NCBI GenBank assembly: GCA_019426215.1
Contig: CM033393.1
Coordinates: forward strand, 11,938,046 to 12,002,045
DNA: 64,000 nt
Direction of reading: 5' to 3'
Source: Buddleja alternifolia
Taxonomy: Eukaryota; Streptophyta; Magnoliopsida; Lamiales; Scrophulariaceae
Shown: positions 10,593-22,240 of the stretch, piece by piece
Layout: every line of letters starts with the position of its first letter
How positions within the stretch are numbered: position 1 is the stretch's first letter
The notes under the pieces: model-generated
What the model was told of the DNA's origin: nothing
What the model saw: the letters and a program-made list of their open reading frames with translations, nothing else
Databases searched by the model: none
Position numbers and translations under genes: made by a program

Positions 10593-13500
10593 ATGTTGCA
10601 GAGAGCTGCAAGCAATGCATATTCATGGTGGTGGGCTAGCCACATTCGGACGAAGCAATCAAAATGGCTCGAACAGAGCCTTCAAGGTATTTATTCATTC
10701 TCTTCTTTTTTCTTTTCCAACTGAATTTTTTATTTCATTTTGCTCAAGTTTTATTCAGATTTTATGCATTTTGATCCACGATATATTTTGAACTTTTCAT
10801 TTATTTATTTATTTAAATCATTTATTGGACTCCTTTAGTGTAAATTGATTTATCTTTTTTCCCGCAATGCAATGACAAATGCATAGCAGTAGTTGCTAGA
10901 CGAACCCATTGTATTCGTATAGGAGTTCCATTTGCAGGCTCCCGGATTCGGGACATGAAATGGTATCAAAGTCGATCCTGACCGGATATTTTGCTTGGGG
11001 TGGTCCTAAATTGTGGCCTGTAGGCCCCACCCCGTGGGCTCGAGGCGTGACAAGACAAGAGAGGTCTTAGTAGAAATTGGATCTTAAGAGTACTGTTTTC
11101 CTATGGTTTTCATTTTTTTTTAATTTTGTTTTTGGATTAATGGAAATGTAGTCGTTGAAGTCAAATAACTGTTTTTTTTTTTTTTTTTTTTTTGAGAAAA
11201 ATCAATGTATCCAGTTTTCAGCTACAAAAATTTAGATCACGCCACGTCAACAATGACACCGGTTATACATAAGCCTTTTAACGTAGTAGGTTCATGTTTT
11301 ATGCGTCTTTTGCCTTTTTCTTACTTTTTAGTGTTTTAGTGTAAAGCTGCACATACATTTGATTCAACACAAAAATAACCTTTGTGTTCACTCTTCATTT
11401 CAGAAAAATGGCAGTCAGCATTAACCTTTGTAATTTGTTTTCTTCATTTAAATGTTTATACGAATAGCCAACATAAATGTTTGTCATAACAGAACTGCTT
11501 GAGTTTTAAACTTCATCATGTAAATTATTCCTATGACTATGAGTGTGGGGCTGGACTTGACAGCCGTCCCTTCACAAGTCAGTAATATTATCAAATCATG
11601 GATGTAAATTAAATTGATTCAAAATTTTATTCTCATTTCTACTTAAAAAAAAAACTCGAATAACATATATTGTTACACTGTAGATATGGAAGAGAAAGTA
11701 CAAAGTATGCTTCAGCTGATTGAAGAGGATGGAGACTCATTTGCCAAAAGGGCTGAAATGTACTACAAGAGAAGGCCAGAACTCATAAGCACTGTTGAAG
11801 AAGCTTACAAGGCATTCCGTGCCTTAGCCGATCGCTATGACCTTTTATCCAAAGAGTTGCAAAACGCAAACCATACAATTGCAAACGTATTTCCCGAACA
11901 AGTCCAGTTTGCAATCGACGAGGACGATGACTGTCCTAACCCGAAAATTCCTAGGAATCCTCAAATCCCGGGAAGGAATATGGAGAATGTTCCAAAAGTC
12001 CCCAATGCACCTGTTAAGGAATTCAAAGGTATAATTTCTACAGCCTCGAAGAAATTCCAAGGCCAAAAAATTTCGAAAAAAGCAGAAAATCCAAATAAAA
12101 CTATTGTAAAATCTGGGTTGACTAAAGATGAAGCTCTCAAAGAGATCGATAAGCTTCAAAAAGATATTTTAGCTTTGCAAACGGTTAAAGAATTTGTAAA
12201 AAGCTCTTACGAAACGGGTTTGGCAAAATACTGGGGTATAGAGAATCAAATTACGGATATGCAGCAAAAAGTTTGCAGTTTGGAAGATGAGTTTAATGTT
12301 GATACAGTTATAGAGGACAATGATGCTCGGACTTTAATGGCTGAGGCGGCACTTAAATCTTGTCAAGAAACTTTAGCTGTGTTGCAAGAGAAGCAAGAAA
12401 AATCTTCACTAGAGGCGAAAGAGGAATATAAGAGGATTGAAACTGCTTGTCAGCGTCTCAAGTCGCTAAGGCAAAAATATCTGCATGGAAAAGGTGATGA
12501 AGAAAATTTGAGTGAAAATGATAACAAGGGGGATGAATTTGTGATCAAAGAAACGGATGAAATTGAAGAACTAAAGGAGAAAACTGAAAAGAGTTTCAAT
12601 TTGGGAAATTTAACGGTGACTGAATTGGCTGAGAAGATTGATCAGTTAGTTAATAAGGTGATCAGCTTAGAAACTGCTGTATCGTCTCAGACTGTTCTTG
12701 TTAACACTTTAAGAACAGCGACAGACGATTTGAATGTGCAGATTCAGACTTTGGAAGATGAAAAAGAAACTTTGGTTGATGAGACGCAAAATTTAGGGAC
12801 AAAGGTAAAAGAAATGGAAGAAAAATTGAATAAACTCCATGGAATGAATAAGAATGTTGAAAGACAGAATAGTAATCTCCAAACTAATTTCGCCGAGGCT
12901 CGCTTGAGTCTTGATCATTTATCTGAGAAATTAAGTAGTGTGAAGCCAGATGAAGAGGTGCCTGAACTTGATTCTTCGGATCGTGGGCCCGGGTCGCCTT
13001 CTGAAGAAAAGATGGAAGAGGAGGTGAAAGATAAGAAAGATATCAAAGAAGAAGATTTGGTGGATGTGAAAGAAGTGGATATAAATGTTCATGGCTCTGA
13101 TAAATCTGTAGTGAAAAAAGAATTGAGAAAATCGGAGACATTTTTGGAAAAGAAATATAAGGAACGGATTCTTGAGGATTCTTCGCGAAGCTCTGATAAA
13201 TCTGTTATACCCAAACAAGGGGAAGTTAAAAAAGAAATGAAGAAATCGGAGACATTCATGGAGAAGAAATTAAAGGAGCGGGTGCTTGAGGACCGTTTGG
13301 ATGATATTGTTAATGTTGAAGAACAAGGAAATAAGGAGAAAGACGAAGAAGAGCTAAATTGGCAGCAATTGCTCTTGAGCGGGATGGAGGATCGAGAGAA
13401 GATTCTCCTTAAAGAATACACAACGATTCTAAGGAACTATAAAGAAGTCAAGAGGAAGCTCGGTGACGTGCAGAAGAAAGAGAGAGATAGTCAATTTGAT

Positions 13501-14445
13501 ATAACACTACAAATGAGAGAGTTAAAGAAAGCTATTACCAAAAGGGATGAAGAAATTCAATCCCTTCGCCAAAAGTTGAACTCTGATCAAGAAAACGAGG
13601 ATGTGAAGAGAGACGATAGCGATCTTGGGGTTAAACCCGAATCGCAAACCAAGGATTTGGATTTGAATGAAGATGTTAATATTTATTCCACCCCGAATAC
13701 AGAAGATGACGAGATCAAATTCGTTTTCATTGATAGAACTCCATCTGTCTCTGTAGTTGAAGAAAAGCTCCGAACGGATATCGATGCAATACTAGATGAG
13801 AATTTAGATTTTTGGTTAAGATTTAGCACCGCGTTTCATCGTATACAAAAGTTTCGGACTGAGGTTCAAGACTTAAAGGATGAAATATCGAAACTCAAAG
13901 AGAAAAAGAAACAAGAAGGGAACAATACAACACAAGTGAAGTCGGAGGTTAGGCCTATATACAAGCACTTGAGAGAAATTCAGACAGAACTAAATGTCTG
14001 GTTGGATAAAAGTGCTTCTTTAAAAGACGAGCTCAAGCGTAGATTTGCCTCATTGTGTAACATACAAGAGGAGATCACGAAAGCGTTAAAAGAAGGCGTT
14101 GAGGAGGATGAGATCAAATTTAGTAGCCATCAAGCGGCAAAGTTCCAAGGTGAGATTTTGAACATGAAGCAAGAAAATAATAAAGTTAGAGAAGAATTGC
14201 AAGCGGGATTGGATCATGTTGGAGTTCTTCAGATTGATATTGAGAAGACGTTAAGAAAGTTGAATCATGAATTTGGCTTTTCTAGCGATCAACCGGAGAA
14301 TTTGAACCGCCCTAAAGTGCCTTTGAGGTCGTTTATATTTGGAACGAAGTCGAAGAAGCCTAAGAATTCTATTTTCTCATGTATGCATCCGAATAGAACG
14401 TATCAGGTATTGAAAGATAGTGTAGCGCCTCTCCCGCATCGTTAA
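10593..14445 (+). CDS. NET2: NET2-type networked actin-binding protein (KIP1-like), two exons
   Basis: Exon 1 is 10593-10686 and exon 2 is 11684-14445, giving 951 aa. The donor reads AAG|GTATTT and the acceptor TAG|AT; the split codon forms Asp, giving SLQ-DMEEKV. Residues about 10-95 form the NAB actin-binding domain, with WWWASHIRTKQSKWLE, SFAKRAEMYYKRRPEL and FRALADRYD as landmarks. The rest is almost entirely coiled coil. Two copies of a basic KSETF(L/M)EKK-KER segment lie in the middle, and a basic tail (SFIFGTKSKKPKN) closes the protein. The start in exon 1, the single intron after about residue 31 and the domain order all match the NET2 subgroup. Family members link actin filaments to membranes, and several act in pollen, with receptor-kinase partners reported for KIP1. 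The frame is fully open, so the gene looks functional. A hAT-like element begins 283 bp after the stop codon. The exact paralogue (A-D) is not resolved. Confidence 0.93.
10880..11070 (+). other. Repeat fragment with PBS-like core in NET2 intron 1
   Basis: A less AT-rich patch in the intron contains ATGAAATGGTATCAAAGTCG followed by GTGGCCTGTAGGCCCCACCC. TGGTATCA followed by a GGGCCCAC-type stretch is typical of plant LTR or TRIM element interiors. No paired LTRs are visible, so this looks like a small dispersed-repeat remnant. Confidence 0.4.
11171..11194. repeat. Poly-T tract in NET2 intron
   Basis: About two dozen consecutive T residues occur in intron 1. Such tracts vary in length between individuals. 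Confidence 0.8.
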
Positions 14446-14949
14446 TTCGTGATCTTACTATTATTTTTCTTGAAATGATTGTTTTTCTTAGAAGTTTGTA
14501 AGATTGGATAGGTGAAAAGGTTTTTTCTTTTTCTTTTATTCGGTTTTATGGTTTTCGGTTTTTACTTAATGAAGAGGGAATCGCTTGCGTTGTAAACTAT
14601 CAGATTGTCGTAGTTTGTAAAGGCGGGCGATGTTTTCATTGTTTGTATTTTTACTTGGTTGTTTTTTGGATTGTTCATATTCAGTTTCATCAGTTAATTT
14701 TTTGATGGGACTTAGGATATGGTGTAACTAGGGGTGGCAAAATGGTTTTGGACCCATGGGTCCAACCTAACCCAATAGGTTTTGGGTTGGGTTGGGTCTA
14801 AGGAAGTTATTGCTCGGTAGACTTGGGTTGGGTTCTATTGGGTCCAAAAAAAATTTGGGTCCAAAAAAAATTTGGGTCCACTATGGGTCCTAAATGGGTC
14901 CAAATTGAGTTCAACATGTAAAAATTATTTTTTAATTCTAATATCAATA

Positions 14950-16651
14950 ATATACATATTTACACATACTACACACATTTTCACACAATACATATATTTT
15001 CACACACACTACACATTTTTTCACACACTACATATATTTTCACATATTTTACACACATTTTCACACACACTATACATATTTTTACACACATTACACATAT
15101 TTTACACAGACTGCACATATTTTCACACACTACACATATTTTCACACACAGATCACATATTCTACACACACTACACACATTTTCACACACTACACAAATT
15201 TTCACACACACTACACATATTTTCACATACTTTACACACACTACACACATTTTCACACACTACACATATTTTTACACACTACACATATTTTTACACACAC
15301 TACACATATTTTACACTCACTACACATATTTTCACACACGCCACATATTTTCACATACATTATACATATTTTCACACTCTACATATTTTCACACATTTTA
15401 CACACACTACACATATTTTCACACCATCACACATTTTACACATACTTTACACACACTACACATATTTTCACACACATATCATATATTTTACACACACTAC
15501 ACATATTTTACACACACCAGACATATTTTCACACACACATCACATATTTTACACACACTACACACATTTTCACACACTATACAAATTTTCACACACTATG
15601 CACATTTTCGCACACATTACACACATTTTACACACAGAATACACATATTTTCACACCATCACACATACTACACATATTTTCACACATATCATATATTTTA
15701 CACACACTGCACATATTTTACACACACTACACATATTTTCACACACAGATCACATATTTTACACACACTACATATATTTTCACACACTACACATATTTTC
15801 ACACATACATCACATATTTTACACATATTACACATATTATACACACACTATACATATTTTCACACACGCTACACATATTTTCACACACACATCACCTATT
15901 TTACACACACCACATTTTCATACCATCACACATTTTACACATACTTTACACACACTAGACATATTTTCACACACAGATCACATATTTTACACACACTACA
16001 CACATTTTCACACACTATACAAATTTTCACATACTATACACATTTTCACACACATTACACACATTTTCACACCATCACACATACTACACATATTTTCACA
16101 CACATATCATATATTTTCACACACAGATCACATATTTTACACACACTACATATATTTTCACACACTAGACATATTTTCACACATACATCACATATTTTAC
16201 ACATACTACACATATTATACACACACTATACATATTTTCACACACACTACACATTTTTACACACACATCACCTATTTTCCACACACTACACACATTACAC
16301 ATATTTCCATACACACATCACATATTTTACACATATTACACGTATTTTACGTACATTACGCATATTTTCACACACACTACACATAATTTCACACACTACA
16401 CATATTTTCACACACTACACACATTTTCACATACACTACACATATTTTGCATAGACTACACATATTTTATACATACTACACATATCTTACACACACTACA
16501 CATATTTTCTCACACGCCACATATTTTCACATCCCTATCACATATTTTACACACACTACATACTTTTTCTCACACACGAAACGTATTTAAAACACACTAC
16601 AAACATTTCACACCTACATCACACATTTTACACACCTATCAAACATTTTAA
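14950..16651 (+). repeat. Minisatellite arm 1, unit of about 19-21 bp
   Basis: Imperfect tandem units of the type ACACACTACACATATTTTC run for about 1.7 kb. Unit length drifts between roughly 17 and 24 bp, with TTTTCACACAC and TTTTACACACAC versions interspersed. This strand is poor in G. Confidence 0.92.
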
Positions 16652-16667
16652 CGCATTTTAAAATGCG
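16652..16667. repeat. Perfect 16-bp palindrome at the pivot of the inverted arrays
   Basis: CGCATTTTAAAATGCG lies exactly where the plus-oriented array ends and the complementary array begins. It would form the tip of a hairpin and may mark where the array was inverted. Confidence 0.85.
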
Positions 16668-17990
16668 TGATGGGTGTGTGAATGTGTAGTGTGTCTAAAA
16701 ATGTGTAGTGTGTGTAAAATATGTGTAGTATATGTAAAATGTGTGTAATTAGTGTGAAAAGATGTGTAGTATGTGTAAAATATGTGTAGTGTGTATGAAA
16801 ATGTGTGTAGTGCATGAATATGTATGTAGTGTGTGAAAAATGTGTGATGTGTGTGTGAGAATATGTGTAGTGTGTGAAAATATGTGTTGTGTGTATGAAA
16901 ATATGTGTATTGTGTGTATGAAAATATGTGTAGTGTGTGTGAAAATGTGTGAAGTGCATGAAAATGTGTGTAGTGTGTGAAAAATGTGTGTAGTGTGTGT
17001 GAAAATGTGTAGTGTGTGAAAATATGTGTAGTGTGTGTAAAGTGTGTAATGTGTATGTGAAAATATGTGGTGTGTGAAAATGTGTGTAGTGTGTGTGAAA
17101 ATATGTGTAGTGTGTGTGAAATGTGTGATATGTGTGTGAAAATATGTGTAGTGTGTGAATATATGAGTAGTGTGTGTAAAAATATGTGTACTGTGTGAAA
17201 ATGCGTGTAGTGTGTGTAAGATGTGTGATGTAGTGTGTGAAAATATGTGTAGTGTGTGTGAAAATGTGTGTAGTGCATGAAAATGTGTGTAGTATATGTG
17301 AAAATATGAGTAGTATGTGTGAAAATATGTGTAGTATGTGTAAAATATGTGTAGTGTGTGTGAAAATGTGTGTAGTGTGTGAAAATATGTGTGGTGTGTG
17401 TGAAAATGTGTGTAGTGTGTGAAAAATGTGTGATGGGTGTGTGAATATATGTGTAGTGTGTGTGAAAAATGTGTAGTATGTGTAAAATGTGTGATTTGTG
17501 TGTGAAAATATGTGTAGTGTGTGTGAAAATATGTATAGTGTGTGTAAAATGTGTGATGTGTGTGTGTAAATATGTGTAGTGTGTGTGAAAATATGTGTAG
17601 ATTGTGTAAAATATGTGTGGTGTGTGTGAAAAATGTGTGATGGGTGTGTGAAAATGTGTAGTGTGTGTAAAATATGTGTAGTGTGTGTGAAAACGTGTGT
17701 AGTGTGTGAAAAATGTGTGGTGTGTGTGAAAATATGTGTAGTGTGTGTGAAAATATGTGTAGTGTGTGTAAAATATGTGATGTGTGTGTGAAAATATGTG
17801 TAGTATGTGAAAATATGTATAGTCTGTGTGAAAATGTGTGTAGTGTGTGTGTGTAGTGTGTGTGAAAATGTGTGTAGTGTGTGAAAAATGTGTGGTGTGT
17901 GTGTGAAAATATGTGTAGTGTGTGTGAAAATGTGTTGTGTGTGTAAAAAATGTATTATGTGTGTAGAAAGTATGTATGTGTGTTAAACTC
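16668..17990 (-). repeat. Minisatellite arm 2, reverse complement of arm 1
   Basis: The same unit appears in the opposite orientation (GTGTGTGAAAATATGTGTAG) for about 1.3 kb. Together with arm 1 it can form an imperfect hairpin of more than 1 kb. Copies of (C)ATATTTT and TGTGTAGTGTGTG variants alternate as in arm 1. Confidence 0.92.
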
Positions 17991-18211
17991 TATTTGACTT
18001 AATTCCATTTTGGGTCTACTTTGGGTCTAAGTTGGGTCCACTCTGGGTCCTGGTTGGGTCCACTCTGGGTCCTTATATAAAACTTAGTTGGACCCAACCC
18101 AACCCGACCCGGACCCAACCCATATTGGACCCATGAACTTGGACCCATCATGAACCCGACCCAATTGGATCCGACCCAAACCCGACCCGACCCACCCATT
18201 TGCCACCCCTA

Positions 18212-18837
18212 GGTGTAAGCAGCCATTATATTGTTGTGAAATGGAATTCTTGTATCAGCTTATGAATGAACAAACAATAATCACTGTCCTAAACCAGTCG
18301 TCTCTTTTATCTTCTTCTCTAGCAATGATGTAGCTAACAATTTCTAACATAAATATGCTTACGAATTAGCTCCTATGTGATGTTTTATACTGAGGCTTTT
18401 CACCATCAAATTAGCATTAAGAAGCTGTCATAAAATTTGAATATTGTCACCTTCATAAAACCCTTATTTAACATGAATTTTTTCAAGGGAAAATTACACA
18501 TAGACCCCTTCTTTATTGTGTAATTACCAACAAACCTCTCATTGGAAATTACATAAAAAAAAACCCTCATATTAAGGTATTTTTTACAATCACACCCCAT
18601 GTATATTTAAAAATTCTTATAATTTTACCCTGTAAATCTTACAAGGCTAAGTATAAAAAAAATAAAATGTATACATACAATTACCAAAAAAAATATAAAT
18701 ATACATATAACACTTCATGATGTATCTGCACTCAACCCAAAACAAGATGTTTCGCTTTTGAGAATCAGGACTCTAACAGAAGATACATTAATAAATTAAA
18801 TATTAAATTCCTTAAATGATATAATTCTGCCCTACTT
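18212..18837. other. NET2 3' flank continuation and AT-rich intergenic DNA
   Basis: The first part resumes the sequence interrupted by the hAT-like element and could hold the real polyadenylation region of NET2 (for example AATGAA near 18263). Beyond that I see no gene. Confidence 0.35.
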
Positions 18838-19845
18838 TCTCTCTCTAGATAAAGTTAAGGTTTTTCCTCCATTAACTGCCGCCACCCAAGGAGGTAGTTT
18901 GGTGGCCCTTCCACCACCATCTTTGGTGGTTCTTTTCATTTTTCTACCATCATTTTGGGTGGTTTCTTCCATCTTTTACTGTTCTTTCCTTTTCCCCTCT
19001 CTCCTCTCATACTCCCATCAAATGGAGTTACCCACCAGTTGCCGCCTTGCAAGCATTGGATTCCTCCTCATTACTTCCGAAATCCGCCCCTCCTCTGCTA
19101 GATCTAAGCCTTCCACTATTGGTACCTTTCTCACCACCTCTGATTGAGGCCCTAAATCATCCAAATATCACCTCACGGCATCTGCCCAAGCAAAAAAGAG
19201 GGGTTCTTTTGATGGGTATCCCAATCTCCATGGATGATTTGGGTACTAGCTTCACTCTCCAGCTTTCATTTTGTTTGTTAGTGAAAAGGACCATTTTTGC
19301 TCTACCGGACTTTCCTGAATCGTCTATATCATTCGCATCTCTGGTGGTTCCTTTGAATGAAAAATGGGGTGTTTATGCTTTTATATTGCTTTTTTTATCA
19401 TTCTACTTTCTATTGTTGTGTCTCGTTTCTTTGCTTTATGTTTTTTGTCAGTTTGAGGCGGTGGCGTCGTGGCAATATTCACTTTGAAGTTGAACATCAA
19501 AAGAAGATTTGCATTTGGGGTTTGTGGTTCGATAGTTGTCCTCTTTCCTTCAACTTGTTGATGGTGAAAGTGGATTGGGTTCTTTTGCATCATCTTCGGA
19601 GGATGCCCGCTTTTTCTGGAAAACTGGCTCAGTCATCCCTTGTTTTCCTATCTTTCTTTACTTATTTTCTGTTTACGTTGGTGTGATCCCCAATGTTAAA
19701 TCTGATTTTTTTTTGTTTTTACGGATTTTTTGAATGTTGCAACGATGTACGTCTGCCTTTGTAGTTTTTGTTTTATTGGTTGTATCTTTCATTGGGTATT
19801 TGCCCTTGTCAATGCAGTGAATTTACTTATCAAAAAAAAAAATAA
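18838..19845 (+). mobile_element. Possible retroposed sequence with A-tail (LINE-like 3' end?)
   Basis: This segment has higher coding-like complexity than its flanks, with overlapping short open frames (for example 19047-19487, with PPKSAPPLLDLSLP-like text in the other frame). It ends in ATTTACTTATC followed by about ten A residues near 19834-19843. T-rich plant LINE 3' ends often terminate like this. I found no clear target-site duplication and no RT or endonuclease motif, so the class is uncertain. Confidence 0.3.
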
Positions 19846-19966
19846 GTCTACCCTAGCGAGCAGCTTCCCCACCCCGCCGTCGCACACATCAGCGCCCCTC
19901 ATCGGGAAAGACAGCGCGCTTAAGGTCTCTATAGTTGCCGCCTAAAAATACAACAGCCTCGGGCAT

Positions 19967-20127
19967 AAATTGTTTTGTTGGACTTAATACTACGGGGATA
20001 AAAATAAAATTTTTGTTGGATATGCCATCTAAACTATACAAAATAAATTGTTTTGAGAACTGTCTGATAATTTATCTCAAGAAATTAGTTTTGTTGGACT
20101 TAATACCACGGAAATAAAAATAAAAGT
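19967..20127 (+). repeat. Direct repeat pair, period about 116 bp
   Basis: GTTTTGTTGGACTTAATACY followed by ACGGRRATAAAAATAAAA occurs at about 19972 and again at about 20088. Only two copies are present. Confidence 0.6.
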
Positions 20128-20232
20128 ATAAAATCTAAAGAAAATCTACCTTTTAAAAGGTCGAAAATGAAAGAAAATAAAATGCATCTAAACGCCTTTG
20201 CATTATGGTTCTTTTTTTTTATTGGGGGGGGG

Positions 20233-20915
20233 GGGTTTAATCAGCATATTGCGCGATTGAATTGCTACATTTTAGCAGAATGCAACCTTAAGTTAAAATT
20301 TTGGCACTTTGCACCTTTGCATTGTATATAGCTTGGCATTTTGCACCTTGAAGCAAACTAACACCATCTAACTCACCAAAATAACTAGTTCACTCAGTTA
20401 TGAAGGGTAAAATTGTAAGTACTAGGAAATGAAAATTGTACAAATAAAAAAAATGAAAATTTGTAAAATCTCAAGGCAAAATTATACCATAGAAACGTGA
20501 ACATTAGCAGGAGTCATCTCAATTCTAGGATTTGTCAATAAATCAAAAGTCCTAAAATTCTCTCTTCAACCCCCGAGGAAACCCCTCTAGATATAGGTAA
20601 CAATGATGGGGATATCAAACTTGAAGTCTATGATGAAGATTCTCGAAGGGTTTCTCTAAGGGTTGAAGAGAGGATTTTAGAGATTTAATTTTATTGATTA
20701 ATCCTTGAATTGAAAGAACTTCTACAAATTTTCACATTAATTTTATCCTCCAAAAATTGAGTGAGTTAGACAATGTCAATCATTTAGGGTGCAAAATGCC
20801 AAAATATCAAGCCATCTGCAAACTCGAAGGTGCAAAGTGTCACAAATAAAATTTAAAGATGTATTGTACTTAAAAAAATGGCAATTCTATGGTGCAATAT
20901 GCCAGTCAATTGCCC
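20233..20915. mobile_element. Inverted-repeat (MITE-like) element, about 680 bp
   Basis: The left end (GGGTTTAATCAGCATATTGC) and the reverse complement of the right end (GGGCAATTGACTGGCATATT) align. Similarity continues inward through GGCACTTTGCACCTT, GCTTGGCATTTTGCACC and CATCTAACTCA, so each arm is about 150 bp. No transposase frame is present. The flanks do not give a clear target-site duplication, so the superfamily is unknown. A run of twelve G residues (20224-20235) abuts the left end. Confidence 0.6.
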
Positions 20916-20956
20916 TTTTTGTTGTTTATGGTTTAACAAAAAGAAAAGGGTAATAG

Positions 20957-21429
20957 TGATGAGATATGTAGACTGATTGGAAGAGGATCGAGCTCGGATA
21001 GGAGTATAAGGAAGAAAACAGGCAGAAAAGAACAGTTCGAACACCAGACGCAACGCCGTGGCGTCTCAGTGGAAATTGACGGAACCCCATAATGCAGCGG
21101 CGTTCGAGGCAACTTGTCATGGAGGCCATCGCCGCAACATTTCGGCGGCGTGTTGACCAAATTTCTTCAATAAGACGCGTTTTGAGCTGTTTTAGGGCTG
21201 AGTTTTGTTTCCTTAGTTGAATATAAGTCTTCCAAAACTCTACAAGGGTAAAGAGTATATATACATACTCTTCTCTTGTAATATGGAACTCTCATCATAC
21301 AATCAATAAAATACCTATAGTGTAGTCCGTGGACGTAGGCATTCTTAGCCAAACCATGTAAATCTTGTGTCGTTATTTTTCTTACTTTTTCATTCAGTTT
21401 TATTTGTTTGTGCGCATTGATTCCTGACA
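20957..21429 (+). repeat. 5' LTR of the Tork-like Copia element
   Basis: It begins TGATGAGATATGTAG and ends CTGACA just before the primer-binding site. It contains ACAAGGGTAAAGAGTATATA-type core-promoter sequence that the 3' LTR has lost. Confidence 0.88.
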
Positions 21430-21471
21430 ACTGGTATCAAGAGCATGGTTTATAGCGATCTGTGTGAATCA

Positions 21472-22240
21472 ATGGCATTTGGAGAAGGAAAAGTGAAAAT
21501 TGACAAGTTCCATGGAAAGGTTTTTAGATTCTAGCGGATGCAGATGGAGGATTATGTGCACCAAAAGAAACTTCATGAACCATTGTCGGGGAAGAAGCCT
21601 GAAAAGATGACAGACGTAGATTGGGAGTTGTTGGATAAGCAAGCTTTGGGGGTTATACGGTTGACGTTATCAAGGAACATAGCGTTTAACATCTTGGAGG
21701 AGAAAACCACTGCGGGTTTGATGAAGGAGCTATCCAACATGTATGAGATGCCATCCGTGTGGAATAAAGTCTATCTAATAAGATATTTATTCAATTTAAG
21801 GATGACTGGAGGAGTATCATTGACTAATCATATCAACGAATTCAATGTGATCATCACTCAATTGAGTTCGGTTGATATCAATTTTGAGGACCAGGTAAAG
21901 GCTTTAGTTCTATTGTCTTCTTTAACGGAAAGTTGGAGCGCGATGGTAACTGCTGTGAGTAGTTCGTCTAGCCAAAGGAAGTTGAAACTTCAGGAGACTC
22001 GGGATCTGATTTTGAGCGAGGATATTCGCCGGAGGGAATCAGAAGAACTCACGTCTGCTGCATTGAGTGTGGAAAGCAAAGGAAGGGGTGTTCAACGGGG
22101 TGGTTAGAAAGGTAGAGATCGATCCAAATCTAAGGGGTGAGGAAGTCAAAACCACGTAAGGATGCTGATTGATGGGGCTGTGGTAGGAAAGGTCATCACA
22201 CGAGGGATTGTCCAAAAAAGGCGGGTCAAAATCAAAATCG
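21472..22240 (+). pseudogene. Copia gag pseudogene
   Basis: The start MAFGEGKVKIDKFHGK is followed after 20 codons by a TAG (21532) where the family normally has Trp. The frame then stays open from 21535 to a TAG at 22105 and shows UBN2 gag features (DKQALGVIRLTLSRNIAF, LMKELSNMYE). A zinc knuckle follows (WGCGRKGHHTRDC), in which the first Cys codon has become TGA. Gag would assemble the virus-like particle; this copy cannot make it. Confidence 0.88.

Larger units (their letters stand above)
14729..18211. mobile_element. hAT-like non-autonomous element containing a giant inverted minisatellite
   Basis: The ends are inverted repeats: TAGGGGTGGCAAA at 14729 and TTTGCCACCCCTA ending at 18211. 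They are flanked by near-identical 8-bp repeats, GGTGTAAC (14721-14728) and GGTGTAAG (18212-18219). An 8-bp duplication with YAGGG-type ends is the hallmark of hAT transposons. Both subterminal regions (about 14749-14905 and 18010-18190) are packed with GGGTCC/GGACCC and GGGTTGGGT motifs, comparable in layout to the subterminal transposase-binding repeats of Ac. There is no transposase. The middle 3 kb consists of two opposed arrays of a roughly 20-bp unit. Open frames here, including one of 504 codons, are translations of the repeat and not genes. The element lies in the 3' flank, possibly the 3' UTR, of the NET2 gene. Confidence 0.82.

Noticed and set aside
12931..13421. Minus-strand open frames inside NET2 exon 2
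   Set aside because: Shadows of the coiled-coil coding strand, rich in F and S because the sense codons are GAA and AAG.
14872..16386. A 504-codon open frame
   Set aside because: It is a translation of the 20-bp minisatellite (endless THYTYFHTLHIF-like text). Similar frames occur on the other strand and in the second array, so it reflects repeat period and lack of stops, not a gene.
16648..17278. Minus-strand open frames of 103 and 206 codons
   Set aside because: Same repeat-derived text as in the first array, from the inverted copy.
14950..17990. Possible CRISPR-like array
   Set aside because: Units are about 20 bp, imperfect and directly adjacent with no unique spacers, and the context is a plant nuclear genome.
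18899..19733. Series of overlapping hydrophobic open frames
   Set aside because: Frames overlap one another and are rich in F, L and S because of T-rich sequence. No signal for a real membrane protein; noted only as a possible retroposed segment.
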